DNA of 64,000 nucleotides from JBNGOQ01 sp050589645 (GCF_050589645.1 NZ_JBNGOQ010000005.1:124001-188000); one strand, 5' to 3'. Positions 15,013 through 23,220 are shown, counted from the stretch's first letter. A program made the numbers and translations. The notes: generated by a model from the letters alone, not told the origin.

Positions 15013-17265
15013 ATGAAAAATATTGATACTTATACACATGTTCGCGGGGAGTCGCTCTACGTAGATGATATTATCACCCGCCATGACACTTTATATGGAG
15101 TGGTATTTGATGCCTCCAAAGCACATGCTGTCATCACCTCCATAGACTATTCCAAAGCAGAAGCGCTTAACGGCGTGGTGAAAATTTTCACCCATCAAGA
15201 TATACCAGGGGAGAACCAGATTGGCGGCATCATTGCCGATGAGCCGCTGTTCGCGGAAAAAGAAGTGCATTTTTGGGGCCAGCCGATTGCTTTAATCGTG
15301 GCGGAAACCGAATTGATCGCCAGAAAGGCGAGAAAGTTGATCGAAATTGCCTACGAAGAGTTGCCCGTAATCGTTACTGCAAGGGAGGCCAAAGAAAAAG
15401 CATCATTGATCAGCCCTCCTCGAACGTTTAAAATGGGCGATGCGGATCGGGCTTTTGCTGCTTGCGATTTTGTTTATGAGGGAGAAACTTTTTCCAATGG
15501 GCAGGAACACCTCTATTTGGAAAGTCAGGGTTGTTATGCCTTTCCGCTGGAAAATGGGGCAATAAAAATCTTCTCGTCCACCCAAGGACCAACGGCGGTG
15601 CAGCGGACAACAGCCAAAGTATTGGGCGTGCCCATGCATAAGATAGAGGTAGAGGTCATTCGATTGGGCGGAGGTTTTGGAGGCAAGGAAGACCAGGCCA
15701 CCCCCTGGTCGGTTATGGCGGGTTTGGCCGTACATCACTTAAAAAAACCGGTAAAGTTCATATTGAACAGACATGACGATCTGCGCATGACCGGTAAGCG
15801 TCACCCCTATGAATCTTCCTATAAAATTGGACTGAACAAGGATTTGAAAATCGTGGCCTACGAAGCCGAGTTTCTTCAAAATGCCGGTGCTGCCGCAGAT
15901 TTGTCCACGGCTGTGGCCGAGCGAACCCTGTTTCATGCCACCAATAGTTATTTTGTGCCCAATGTCATGGCGACTGTCTACAGTTGCAAGACCAATTTGC
16001 CCCCAAATACGGCTTTCAGGGGCTTTGGAGGACCACAGGGCATGTTTGTCATAGAGTCGGCCATAGCACATGCAGCCCGGGAAATGCAGGTGCGGCGGGA
16101 TGAAATTCAGCAAGCCAATTTGCTGAACGAAAATGACGAGTTTCCCTATGGACAAATAGCCAGACAGGTTATCGCCAGGCCTTCGTGGACAACGGCCAAG
16201 GAGAAGTTCAACTTTGAAAAATTACGGGAGGGAGTAGTCGATTTCAATCATAAGAACGACCATTTCAAAAAGGGAATCTCCATGATGCCCATCTGTTTTG
16301 GTATTTCCTTTACCAATACCCCGATGAATCATGCCCGGGCTCTGGTACACATCTATCAGGACGGGAGTGTGGGCGTCAGTACGGCCGCGGTGGAAATGGG
16401 GCAAGGGGTCAATACAAAAATGCTACAAGTAGCCCAGGAGGTCTTAGGCATTTCAGCAAACAAAGTGAAACTGGAGACGACCAACACCACACGCGTTGCC
16501 AACACTTCGCCATCGGCCGCCAGTTCAACTGCGGACCTTAACGGGAAAGCGGTGGAGATGGCCTGCAAAAGCTTAAAATCTCGACTATCCGCTGTAGCGG
16601 CCAGCTTGTTGAAGGTGGATATAACTGCGATTTCTTTTCATGGAGATAGTGTTTACGTCAACGGGGAAAAATCGGGCACTTCCTGGGAAAAAGTGGTCTC
16701 CCAAGCCATGTTGGAACGTGTGGCCTTGTCGGAAAATGCGCATTACGCCACACCAGAGATCCATTTTGACAAGAGCAAGGAAAAAGGGCATCCTTTTGCC
16801 TATCACGTGTATGGAACGGCCATTACAACGGTCACCATCGATTGTATTCGAGGCACTTACGAGGTAGAGGAGGTAAAAATGGCCCATGACTTTGGTGCCA
16901 GCATGAATATGGCCGTAGATGTTGGTCAGGTCGAAGGAGGATTGGCACAGGGTATCGGTTGGATGACCATGGAAGAAATCTCATATAACAAAGAAGGTCG
17001 TCTATTATCCAATGCGCTCTCCACGTACAAGGTTCCGGACATTTTTTCGGCTCCTAAAAAAATCGAAACCGTTGCAGTGGCCACCGATGGACATGAACAC
17101 GCGATCAAGAAATCGAAAGCTGTGGGAGAACCGCCGCTTATGTATGCCATAGGCACTTATTTTGCCATACAAGAAGCGGTGAAATCGTTCAACCCGAATT
17201 ATCACTTAAAATACGATGCGCCTTTTACTCCCGAAAAAGTGTTGATGGCACTGTATGAAAAATAA
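15013..17265 (+). CDS. xdhB: xanthine dehydrogenase molybdopterin-binding subunit
   Basis: A 750-residue molybdenum-cofactor subunit with the family motifs: G-G-G-F-G-G-K-E, P-N-T-A-F-R-G-F-G-G-P-Q (its Arg corresponds to the substrate-orienting arginine of Rhodobacter XdhB), V-E-M-G-Q-G-V-N-T-K and K-A-V-G-E-P-P with the catalytic glutamate. These support xanthine or hypoxanthine over aldehydes as substrate. It assembles with XdhA as a heterotetramer in the cytoplasm and needs XdhC, encoded 508 bp downstream, to receive a sulfurated cofactor. Its last 11 bp overlap the next gene if that gene starts at 17255. Confidence 0.93.
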   Translation: MKNIDTYTHVRGESLYVDDIITRHDTLYGVVFDASKAHAVITSIDYSKAEALNGVVKIFTHQDIPGENQIGGIIADEPLFAEKEVHFWGQPIALIVAETELIARKARKLIEIAYEELPVIVTAREAKEKASLISPPRTFKMGDADRAFAACDFVYEGETFSNGQEHLYLESQGCYAFPLENGAIKIFSSTQGPTAVQRTTAKVLGVPMHKIEVEVIRLGGGFGGKEDQATPWSVMAGLAVHHLKKPVKFILNRHDDLRMTGKRHPYESSYKIGLNKDLKIVAYEAEFLQNAGAAADLSTAVAERTLFHATNSYFVPNVMATVYSCKTNLPPNTAFRGFGGPQGMFVIESAIAHAAREMQVRRDEIQQANLLNENDEFPYGQIARQVIARPSWTTAKEKFNFEKLREGVVDFNHKNDHFKKGISMMPICFGISFTNTPMNHARALVHIYQDGSVGVSTAAVEMGQGVNTKMLQVAQEVLGISANKVKLETTNTTRVANTSPSAASSTADLNGKAVEMACKSLKSRLSAVAASLLKVDITAISFHGDSVYVNGEKSGTSWEKVVSQAMLERVALSENAHYATPEIHFDKSKEKGHPFAYHVYGTAITTVTIDCIRGTYEVEEVKMAHDFGASMNMAVDVGQVEGGLAQGIGWMTMEEISYNKEGRLLSNALSTYKVPDIFSAPKKIETVAVATDGHEHAIKKSKAVGEPPLMYAIGTYFAIQEAVKSFNPNYHLKYDAPFTPEKVLMALYEK

Positions 17266-17770
17266 GCCTGTGAGTACGTCAATGAGCCTTCAATATTTAA
17301 GAACCAATGTGGTCAGGGGAGCCATAATCTATGGCCTGGGCGATTTGATCGCCACCTTGATCCTCAATGAATTTTCCGTTTACCGACTTTTGGGGATGAT
17401 TTTTATTGGCGCTACCCTGTATGCCTTGGAAATACCCAATGTGTTCCAATGGATAGAACGGAAAACGCAGCGGTTGTTGGGCACAAAAAGAACCTTGACA
17501 AAAACGGCATTGGCCATGGGGTATTTTAATCCGATTTGGATTGCCCGGCATTTGTTGTTTATAAAGATTTTCTCCCTACATTTCGATCAGATAGGGTGGG
17601 ATTTGTTGAAAGTGGCCTGGTGGTCCTTTCTTTTCAATATTCCCATTTCCCTTGTGGCCAATTACCTCATTCAGAACAAGATCTACATGAGTTGGCGATT
17701 TATGGCCAGCGCAGTCTTTTCTGCGCTTATGGCGATTTATTATGCCCTCAGTGAAACCATATTTCTATAG
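17255..17770 (+). CDS. small integral membrane protein in the xdh operon (Mpv17/AlaE-like?)
   Basis: A 171-residue protein with about four hydrophobic helices and short basic loops. It is not a known part of xanthine dehydrogenase. The pattern G-L-G-D near the first helix, a mid-protein G-Y-F-N-P turn and a final W-x-F-M-A-S-A-V-F-S-A-L-M segment resemble the eukaryotic Mpv17/PMP22 channel family; the size and four-helix plan also fit the AlaE exporters. Neither match is strong by eye. Position between xdhB and xdhC suggests it moves a purine, urate or related metabolite, or anchors the complex. The start may be 17282 (M-S-L-Q-Y-L), which would avoid overlapping xdhB. Confidence 0.75.
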   Translation: MKNKPVSTSMSLQYLRTNVVRGAIIYGLGDLIATLILNEFSVYRLLGMIFIGATLYALEIPNVFQWIERKTQRLLGTKRTLTKTALAMGYFNPIWIARHLLFIKIFSLHFDQIGWDLLKVAWWSFLFNIPISLVANYLIQNKIYMSWRFMASAVFSALMAIYYALSETIFL

Positions 17771-17773
17771 GCA

Positions 17774-18724
17774 ATGATTGCATTATGGCAGCACATATTG
17801 GCGAAAATCCAGACAGGTCAAAAAGTCTATTTATTGACCACCATACACAACCAAGGCAGTTCACCTGGGCGGCAAGGTTTCAAGATGATGGTAGCCGAGG
17901 ATGGTTTTATTTATGGTTCGATAGGGGGCGGAGTCATGGAATACAATTTGGTAGAGGAGGCCAGGCGGGCCTTGCGTGGGGACGATTTGAAAATATATTT
18001 AAAAAAGCAGGTCCATCGGGGCGGTAAAGAGGACAGCTCGGGGATGATCTGTTCCGGGGAGCAAACGGTGGTCTTCCACCCCTTGGAGCAAATGCAATCC
18101 AGCACCGTTCAAAAAATTATTGAAGCGCTTCAAAACAACAAAAGGGGAACCCTGCGATTGAGCCACCATGCAATAGGCTATGACAATCATACGCTGGAAC
18201 GAAGATTCGAGTATGCTATTTCAAGTCCCCATGAATGGATGTACAGCGAAGCAATTGGTTTTAAAAACGCTATTTTTATTATTGGTGGGGGTCATGTTAG
18301 CTTGGCCGTGTCCGATGTTTTTTCGAAACTGGGATTTCATGTAAGCGTATTGGATGATCGCGATCAGGTGAACACCTTTGGCGATAACAATTTTGCCCAT
18401 CGCAAAGTACAGGTCAGTTACAAGGACATTGCAAAACACCTTCCGGAAGGTAAAAATCATTATGTGGTCATAATGACCAATACCTTTGTTGATGATAAAT
18501 TGGTATTGGGCCAACTAATTCGGTCCAATTATGGTTATTTAGGGGTTTTGGGCAGCAGGTCAAAAATAGCTACGATGCGCAAAGTGATGCTTGCGGAAGG
18601 ATTTTCGGAAGCGGAGCTTGATAAGGTGCATGCGCCCATCGGTCTGCCCATAAACAGTGAGACCCCCTATGAAATTGCTATAAGCATTGCGGCACAGCTT
18701 ATCGGCCTGATGAATAAAAAGTAG
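17774..18724 (+). CDS. xdhC: XdhC/CoxI-family molybdenum cofactor maturation protein
   Basis: The 316-residue product has the N-terminal XdhC/CoxI domain (N-Q-G-S-S-P-G-R-Q-G-F-K-M, then G-S-I-G-G-G-V-M-E) and a C-terminal Rossmann-like domain (I-I-G-G-G-H-V-S...V-L-D-D-R) ending with V-L-G-S-R-S-K. XdhC binds the molybdenum cofactor, protects it during sulfuration and inserts it into XdhB. It starts 4 bp after the small membrane protein gene, so it is translated from the same transcript. Its presence supports a functional, cofactor-loaded xanthine dehydrogenase in this strain. Confidence 0.9.
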   Translation: MIALWQHILAKIQTGQKVYLLTTIHNQGSSPGRQGFKMMVAEDGFIYGSIGGGVMEYNLVEEARRALRGDDLKIYLKKQVHRGGKEDSSGMICSGEQTVVFHPLEQMQSSTVQKIIEALQNNKRGTLRLSHHAIGYDNHTLERRFEYAISSPHEWMYSEAIGFKNAIFIIGGGHVSLAVSDVFSKLGFHVSVLDDRDQVNTFGDNNFAHRKVQVSYKDIAKHLPEGKNHYVVIMTNTFVDDKLVLGQLIRSNYGYLGVLGSRSKIATMRKVMLAEGFSEAELDKVHAPIGLPINSETPYEIAISIAAQLIGLMNKK

Positions 18725-18765
18725 TTTGTTTTTACAAAAAGAACGTGAATTAAGACCCAAAGCAG

Positions 18766-19242
18766 ATGACAACAGAAGACGAGAAATTTATGAAGCGGGC
18801 AATAGCAGTTGCCAAAGCTGGGATGGACGCCAATGCGGGCGGACCTTTTGGATGTGTTATCGTCAAAGATGGCGAAATTATTGCCGAAGGATGTAACAGG
18901 GTAACTTCCTCCAATGACCCCACCGCCCATGCGGAGGTAGAGGCCATCCGCCTTGCATGTAAAAAACTGGACACCTTTCAATTGGACGAGTGTATCATTT
19001 ATACGTCTTGTGAACCTTGTCCCATGTGCCTCGGAGCCATTTATTGGGCCCGCCCCAAAAAAGTCTTTTATGCCTGCACCCGAAAAGACGCTGCCCAAAT
19101 AGATTTTGATGACCAGTTAATTTATGATGAAATCTCGATAGCTATAGAAAGTAGGCAGATTGCGTTTGTGAATTTTTTAAGGGCGGAGGCAAAGGCTGTT
19201 TTTGACGCTTGGGCCGGCAAAACCGATAAAATGGCATATTGA
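18766..19242 (+). CDS. guaD: guanine deaminase (CDA-fold nucleoside deaminase)
   Basis: A 158-residue zinc deaminase with P-T-A-H-A-E-V-E-A-I (zinc His and proton-shuttle Glu) and S-C-E-P-C-P-M-C-L-G-A-I-Y-W (two zinc Cys). The whole sequence, including G-G-P-F-G near the N-terminus and R-K-D-A-A-Q-I-D-F-D-D, closely follows Bacillus-type guanine deaminase GuaD and differs from the tRNA deaminase TadA. It converts guanine to xanthine, the substrate of the xanthine dehydrogenase encoded just upstream (41 bp gap), which gives the operon a coherent purine-degradation role. Confidence 0.88.
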   Translation: MTTEDEKFMKRAIAVAKAGMDANAGGPFGCVIVKDGEIIAEGCNRVTSSNDPTAHAEVEAIRLACKKLDTFQLDECIIYTSCEPCPMCLGAIYWARPKKVFYACTRKDAAQIDFDDQLIYDEISIAIESRQIAFVNFLRAEAKAVFDAWAGKTDKMAY

Positions 19243-19296
19243 TGGTTTGATAGGAGTTTCCAGATAGATGCTATTCCTAACTAGAACTTTGGACGA

Positions 19297-20808
19297 TCAA
19301 TTGCCCGAATTTTTATCGTGCTTTTCTTCTAAGGATTTTAAGATACCCTGCAGTCTATCTTCGCCGAACCATTCGCCATTCCTGATTACGCCCCAAAGTG
19401 TTTCCTCTGTGGGCAAATGCCCTAGGGGGTTCTTCTCCAAAAGAACGAGGTCTGCTTTTTTACCTATGTCAACAGCACCTTCAGATTCGCTCATCCCAGC
19501 AAACCGGGCCGCATTCCAGGTCGCAGCTTTCAGAATGTAAGCATTGGAAAGACCACCTGACGCCAGTACTTCCAGTTCGCGAAAATACCCAGTACCTGGT
19601 GCTCGATTTCCAAAACCAGCATCAGTACCTACAAGCAAAATTGCGCTGGTCTTTGGGAGCATATTAAGTACTTGGGTGTTTCCCTGATGTACCTGTTTAA
19701 TATAATCCATTTGTTGGGCAGAAGCTTTCCCAAAGCGTTCATATCTGGCTTTGACATCCCTACGGAATAGAGGTCCGACGTATCTTAAGGGTTTAAAAAA
19801 AACATTTTCGTATGAACTTGGGGTGGTTCTGTATGCGTTGTAATGTACTGTGGAGATTAATGCCGTGCCATTTAAGGCCATCTTATCAAGTTTATTCCTT
19901 AGAATAGTAGTGTCCAGTCTGGAAATCATAAAGTCTACATAGGAATTGTATTCTGGATGAAATGGTGTCCGCACCCCTTTTGTGTTCATCTGTGCTACCA
20001 CCGAGTCATATTCCTCGAAACATTCATGTATGATTCCTCTTAAATGTGCCAAAGCACTTAATCCTTGATTGGAAGATTCTTCTGCGGAAAGAATTTCCAA
20101 ATCGTGGGAAAATGATTGTAATCCTTGTTTCTTGACCAATTTTAGAAGTTCATAATAGTTTTCAACTTCAAGATCACCAGCTCCCATGATCTTCACCCCA
20201 TCTACCTCCATTTCTGTTAGTTGTGCTATCGCGTTTTTCACATCATCCCTATCACCAATTTTAATTGAGCTTGCAAAAATTGCTTTGCTTCCCTCAATCT
20301 TGGGGCCGGTCAGGTAAATGTTGGGACCGATGATTTTGCCCGAATGTATTTGGTCACGCCAAAGGCGCAAGGAATCAATGATATCCGTGCCCATATCATA
20401 TACACTGGTAACTCCATTAGCAACATATAAAGGAAGTAAATCCTTGTTTTCTTCAAGTAATTGAGAGCTAAAGGAATCCCGTTCCAATTTGCGGGTACGA
20501 AAATGTACATGCATATCCCAAAATCCGGGCATTACATACTTCCCGGTGGCCTTGATTTCCAAATTGGCGGTTATATTACCTTGTCCGTGCGGTATTATTC
20601 TCTTAATCCGGCCATCTACAATCAAAACATCTTGAGATTCGATTAGCTCGCCGCGAATTACATTGACAACATGGATGTCACGTAACAACAAATCACCAGT
20701 CTCTTCTTGTTTGCACCCGTAGAAACAGCCAAGTATAACGGCCATGTATACTAGTGCGCTTCCTATGGCAGAGATGTTGTGTTTTTCCAAATCAGCGCAC
20801 CTTTTCAT
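19297..20808 (-). CDS. amidohydrolase family lipoprotein
   Basis: A 503-residue metal-dependent amidohydrolase with D-M-H-V-H-F (first metal histidines), a later S-H-D and G-T-D-A-G-F-G with the catalytic aspartate. An N-terminal segment with I-L-G-C-F-Y-G-C-K reads as a lipoprotein signal, so the enzyme is probably periplasmic or outer-membrane anchored. Exported members often act on cyclic amides or dipeptides (imidazolonepropionase- and prolidase-like), but the substrate is unknown. The first 17 bases overlap the end of the HxlR regulator gene, so the two are translationally coupled; a later start at 20745 is possible. Confidence 0.85.
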   Translation of the reverse strand: MKRCADLEKHNISAIGSALVYMAVILGCFYGCKQEETGDLLLRDIHVVNVIRGELIESQDVLIVDGRIKRIIPHGQGNITANLEIKATGKYVMPGFWDMHVHFRTRKLERDSFSSQLLEENKDLLPLYVANGVTSVYDMGTDIIDSLRLWRDQIHSGKIIGPNIYLTGPKIEGSKAIFASSIKIGDRDDVKNAIAQLTEMEVDGVKIMGAGDLEVENYYELLKLVKKQGLQSFSHDLEILSAEESSNQGLSALAHLRGIIHECFEEYDSVVAQMNTKGVRTPFHPEYNSYVDFMISRLDTTILRNKLDKMALNGTALISTVHYNAYRTTPSSYENVFFKPLRYVGPLFRRDVKARYERFGKASAQQMDYIKQVHQGNTQVLNMLPKTSAILLVGTDAGFGNRAPGTGYFRELEVLASGGLSNAYILKAATWNAARFAGMSESEGAVDIGKKADLVLLEKNPLGHLPTEETLWGVIRNGEWFGEDRLQGILKSLEEKHDKNSGN

Positions 20809-21139
20809 CTGCTAAATCAAGTTCGATGTCCTTGCTCCATGCACATAGTTGGTTTAATATGGGGATTAGTCTAGCTCCTTTTTCTGTTAAGGAATATTCT
20901 ACTCTGGGGGGCGTTTCTGCATAGGATTCCCTCACCACAATGCCCCGGAGTTCCATTTCCCTCAATTGATCGGTAAGGACCTTTCTACTTATCTTGTCTA
21001 TGCGAACGGCCAGCTCCCCAAACCTGAGTTTTCGGTCGGCCAGCATGTATACGATGATGGAGGTCCATTTGTTCCCAATGATGTTCATGGAATGGGTAAT
21101 GGGACACTCGTTCGGGTTCTCGATCAGTTTTCTAGCCAT
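20792..21139 (-). CDS. HxlR-family transcriptional regulator
   Basis: The 115-residue product starts at M-A-R-K-L-I-E-N-P-N-E-C-P-I; the longer frame adds 15 residues across the promoter. The winged helix is typical of HxlR/DUF24 proteins (I-I-G-N-K-W-T-S-I-I-V-Y-M-L, L-R-F-G-E-L, L-T-D-Q-L-R-E-M-E, then V-E-Y-S-L-T-E-K-G). Cys12 sits where redox- and electrophile-sensing members (YodB, HypR, QorR) have their reactive cysteine. It is divergent from an Old Yellow Enzyme gene with a palindrome between, so it probably controls that enzyme and its own operon in response to electrophiles. The trigger is inferred. Confidence 0.9.
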   Translation of the reverse strand: MARKLIENPNECPITHSMNIIGNKWTSIIVYMLADRKLRFGELAVRIDKISRKVLTDQLREMELRGIVVRESYAETPPRVEYSLTEKGARLIPILNQLCAWSKDIELDLADEKVR

Positions 21140-21173
21140 ATGGGTTACCTTTTGGTTACTACTTTCTCGTTGA

Positions 21174-21227
21174 CAAAGATACAATAATTCATTTTATGAA
21201 CTAATATTAGTTACTTTTGGAAACTAA
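21174..21227. promoter_or_regulatory. divergent hxlR/OYE control region with palindromic operator
   Basis: A perfect 14-bp palindrome AACTAATATTAGTT lies at 21199-21212, and a further AACTAA half-site at 21222-21227. A -7 element TACTTTTG at 21212-21219 (plus strand, for the Old Yellow Enzyme gene) sits between the half-sites. The minus-strand -7 TATCTTTG (complement of 21174-21181) serves hxlR and places the palindrome in its -33 region. Protein bound here would block both promoters, as expected for an autoregulated HxlR repressor. Confidence 0.7.
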
Positions 21228-21246
21228 TTAAAGCAAAAAACATAAA

Positions 21247-22314
21247 ATGAACTTATTTGAACCACAGACATTAGGACAATTAAAGCTCGATAATAAAATT
21301 GTGATGGCGCCCTTAACGCGCTCCAGGGCTATCAACAACATTCCCAACGAATTAATGGCGACCTATTACCGGCAGCGGGCAAGTGCAGGGCTCATTATTA
21401 CGGAGGGTACCTCGCCATCACCCAATGGTATTGGATATCCGCGTATTCCCGGGGCCTATTCGGACGAGCAGATCGAGGGATGGAAAAAAGTAGCCGATGC
21501 CGTTCATGCAGAAGGTGGGAAGATATTTGTGCAACTTATGCATACCGGTAGAATTACGGCGAGGGCAAATATGCCCGAAGGGAGTATTACCCTTGCACCA
21601 TCTGCCATTCAGGCTGCCGGGGAAATCTTTACGGAACAGGGTACGGCACCCCACGAAATACCAAAAGCGATGAGTCTTAAGGAAATAGAGACCACTCAAA
21701 GTGAGTATGCATTGGCCGCCAAGCGGTTGGTGAACGAAGCGGGTATGGACGGCGTGGAACTGCACGCAGCCAACGGCTATTTAATGAACCAATTTATTAA
21801 TCCCGGATCCAATCAAAGAGAAGATCAGTATGGGGGTTCCGTTCAGAATAGAACCCGGTTTGTGCTGGAAACAGCCAGGAAAGTGGTGGCTGAAATCGGG
21901 GAGGATAAAGTGGGCATTCGCCTTTCGCCCTATGGAGCGTTCAACGATATGCAATCTGACTATGACCAACTTGAAAACACCTTTATTTATTTGGCCCAGC
22001 AGTTGGCCAAAATAGGCGTGTTATATGTGCATGTTGTAGACCAACGCGTGGCCTTCGGAGCACCGGATTTTACGACGGATATTAAAAAGGCGATCAAAGA
22101 ACACTTCAAAGGCATTGTAATTTCCGGTGGGGATGTGGATACCCGGGAAAAGGGCGAAGCCATTTTGGAGAGCGGTTTGGATCTGGTCTATGTAGGCAGA
22201 CCCTTTATATCCAATCCGGATTTGGTGGCAAAGCTACAGAACGAGACCGAATTGGTATCGCCGGATTTTGATACCTTTTATACCCCAGGGGAAAAGGGAT
22301 ACACGGATTATTAA
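21247..22314 (+). CDS. Old Yellow Enzyme family alkene reductase (NemA-like)
   Basis: A 355-residue FMN TIM-barrel enzyme with the Old Yellow Enzyme features: A-P-L-T-R-S-R near the N-terminus, the H-A-A-N-G-Y-L motif whose His and Asn bind the substrate carbonyl, and N-R-T-R-F-V-L-E. These cytoplasmic reductases use NAD(P)H to reduce activated double bonds, nitro groups and other electrophiles. It is divergent from an HxlR regulator of the cysteine-sensing type, consistent with a detoxification role, and a RidA-like gene follows 16 bp downstream. Length is normal. Confidence 0.92.
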   Translation: MNLFEPQTLGQLKLDNKIVMAPLTRSRAINNIPNELMATYYRQRASAGLIITEGTSPSPNGIGYPRIPGAYSDEQIEGWKKVADAVHAEGGKIFVQLMHTGRITARANMPEGSITLAPSAIQAAGEIFTEQGTAPHEIPKAMSLKEIETTQSEYALAAKRLVNEAGMDGVELHAANGYLMNQFINPGSNQREDQYGGSVQNRTRFVLETARKVVAEIGEDKVGIRLSPYGAFNDMQSDYDQLENTFIYLAQQLAKIGVLYVHVVDQRVAFGAPDFTTDIKKAIKEHFKGIVISGGDVDTREKGEAILESGLDLVYVGRPFISNPDLVAKLQNETELVSPDFDTFYTPGEKGYTDY

Positions 22315-22330
22315 ACCAAAAACACGATAT

Positions 22331-22789
22331 ATGGATCCAATAACAGCACTTTCAAAATTGGGACTGGAACTGCCCGAGGCTTCTACTCCAGGCGGTTCCT
22401 ATGTCTCTGTAAATATTAGGGGAAACACAGCATATATTGCCATACAATTTCCCATTAGAAATGGAACCTACCTATATCAGGGAAGATTGGGAAAGGAAAT
22501 AACTACCGAAGCAGGTGCCAAAGCCATGGAGCTATGTGCTTTGAACGTACTGGCCCAAATAAATGAGAAGATTGGTTTTAATCGGATAGCGGGACTAAAT
22601 CATATAGATGCTTATTACCAATCCGATGAAAACTGGGACGATGCACCTGTTGTAGTGGATGGCGCCTCCGATCTGTTCCTAAGTGTTTTGGGAGAACGAG
22701 GTAAACACTCCAGGGCCATTTTTGGAGTGGAAAAACTGCCGCGCAATTTTAGTGTGGGATTGACCACCTCGTTTACCTTAAAGCAATAA
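22331..22789 (+). CDS. RidA/YjgF-family protein
   Basis: The start at 22331 (M-D-P-I-T-A-L-S-K-L-G) gives 152 residues; the longer frame overlaps the reductase gene and is rejected. The fold follows the YjgF-like subgroup (A-S-T-P-G-G-S-Y-V-S-V near the N-terminus, Y-Q-G-R-L-G, C-A-L-N-V-L-A-Q-I). Classical RidA hydrolyses reactive enamine and imine intermediates. In this longer subgroup the catalytic arginine is not obvious, so the activity is uncertain. Coupling to the alkene reductase suggests a role with reactive carbon species. A strong hairpin terminator follows 14 bp after the stop. Confidence 0.8.
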   Translation: MDPITALSKLGLELPEASTPGGSYVSVNIRGNTAYIAIQFPIRNGTYLYQGRLGKEITTEAGAKAMELCALNVLAQINEKIGFNRIAGLNHIDAYYQSDENWDDAPVVVDGASDLFLSVLGERGKHSRAIFGVEKLPRNFSVGLTTSFTLKQ

Positions 22790-22803
22790 TAACCCCTAAA
22801 ACA

Positions 22804-22831
22804 AAAACCCTGACGGAAGCGTCGGGGTTTT
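22804..22831. terminator. hairpin terminator after the RidA-like gene
   Basis: A 12-bp stem (one G-U pair) with a GAAG loop, AAAACCC on the left and GGGGTTTT on the right. T-rich on both strands, so it can end the RidA-like transcript (plus) and also any minus-strand transcript coming from the tRNA-Lys region. Confidence 0.75.
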
Positions 22832-22842
22832 ACTATCTCTGG

Positions 22843-22856
22843 TGACCTGGCTGGGG
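22843..22856 (-). repeat. partial tRNA-Lys 3'-end copy 1
   Basis: Fourteen bases identical to the 3' end of the intact tRNA-Lys gene (T-arm 3' strand, acceptor strand and discriminator A). On the minus strand it is directly followed by CCA and GAG; the same 20-base context occurs in copy 2. The rest of the tRNA is not recognisable upstream of it. Confidence 0.7.
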
Positions 22857-22947
22857 TTGGCTCACTCCCGTCCGCGCCTTGGCGCTGACGACGTCTCGCT
22901 CGTCTGACCCAACCGTCCCAAGGTCAAAACCGGACCGAGCGAAATAG

Positions 22948-22968
22948 TAAAAGTCCAGTGGACTTTTA
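22948..22968. repeat. 21-bp near-perfect palindrome
   Basis: Ten-base arms (TAAAAGTCCA and its complement) surround a single central G. It lies between the two tRNA-Lys partial copies. With so small a loop it is more likely a DNA-level site or a decayed terminator than a stable RNA hairpin. Confidence 0.6.
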
Positions 22969-23062
22969 TAGCGAGGGGCCAGGTGGCGCGCCGGCGAAGA
23001 TATCGCATATTATTAAAAAACGGCCGAGGTTGACTCGCCCCCACATTCACTCCCAAAAAACA

Positions 23063-23090
23063 AAAGCGAGCATTTGTTTTTGCTCGCTTT
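23063..23090. terminator. hairpin terminator between the tRNA-Lys partial copies
   Basis: Ten-base perfect stem (AAAGCGAGCA with TGCTCGCTTT) around an 8-base T-rich loop, with A and T runs on the flanks. In the minus direction it follows tRNA-Lys partial copy 2, mirroring the arrangement at the intact tRNA gene. Confidence 0.7.
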
Positions 23091-23118
23091 GTATTCCTGA
23101 ACTGTGTTGGTCCTCTGG

Positions 23119-23135
23119 TGACCTGGCTGGGGCTC
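23119..23135 (-). repeat. partial tRNA-Lys 3'-end copy 2
   Basis: Seventeen bases identical to the 3' end of the intact tRNA-Lys gene. In the minus direction it is followed by CCA and GAG as in copy 1, whereas the intact gene has CGG after the discriminator base. The sequence upstream of it has lost the anticodon and D arms. Confidence 0.7.
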
Positions 23136-23185
23136 ACCTCGGCTGCGCTCGCCATAAACTTCTCGCCCCATTTTATTTCATAAAA

Positions 23186-23207
23186 AAACCTGCCGAAAGG
23201 CAGGTTT
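23186..23207 (-). terminator. terminator of tRNA-Lys
   Basis: Nine-base perfect stem (AAACCTGCC with GGCAGGTTT) and a GAAA (TTTC on the transcribed strand) loop. In the minus direction it ends in a run of seven T residues, 13 bp after the 3' end of tRNA-Lys, as expected for an intrinsic terminator. Confidence 0.85.
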
Positions 23208-23220
23208 CCATTTCACTCCG

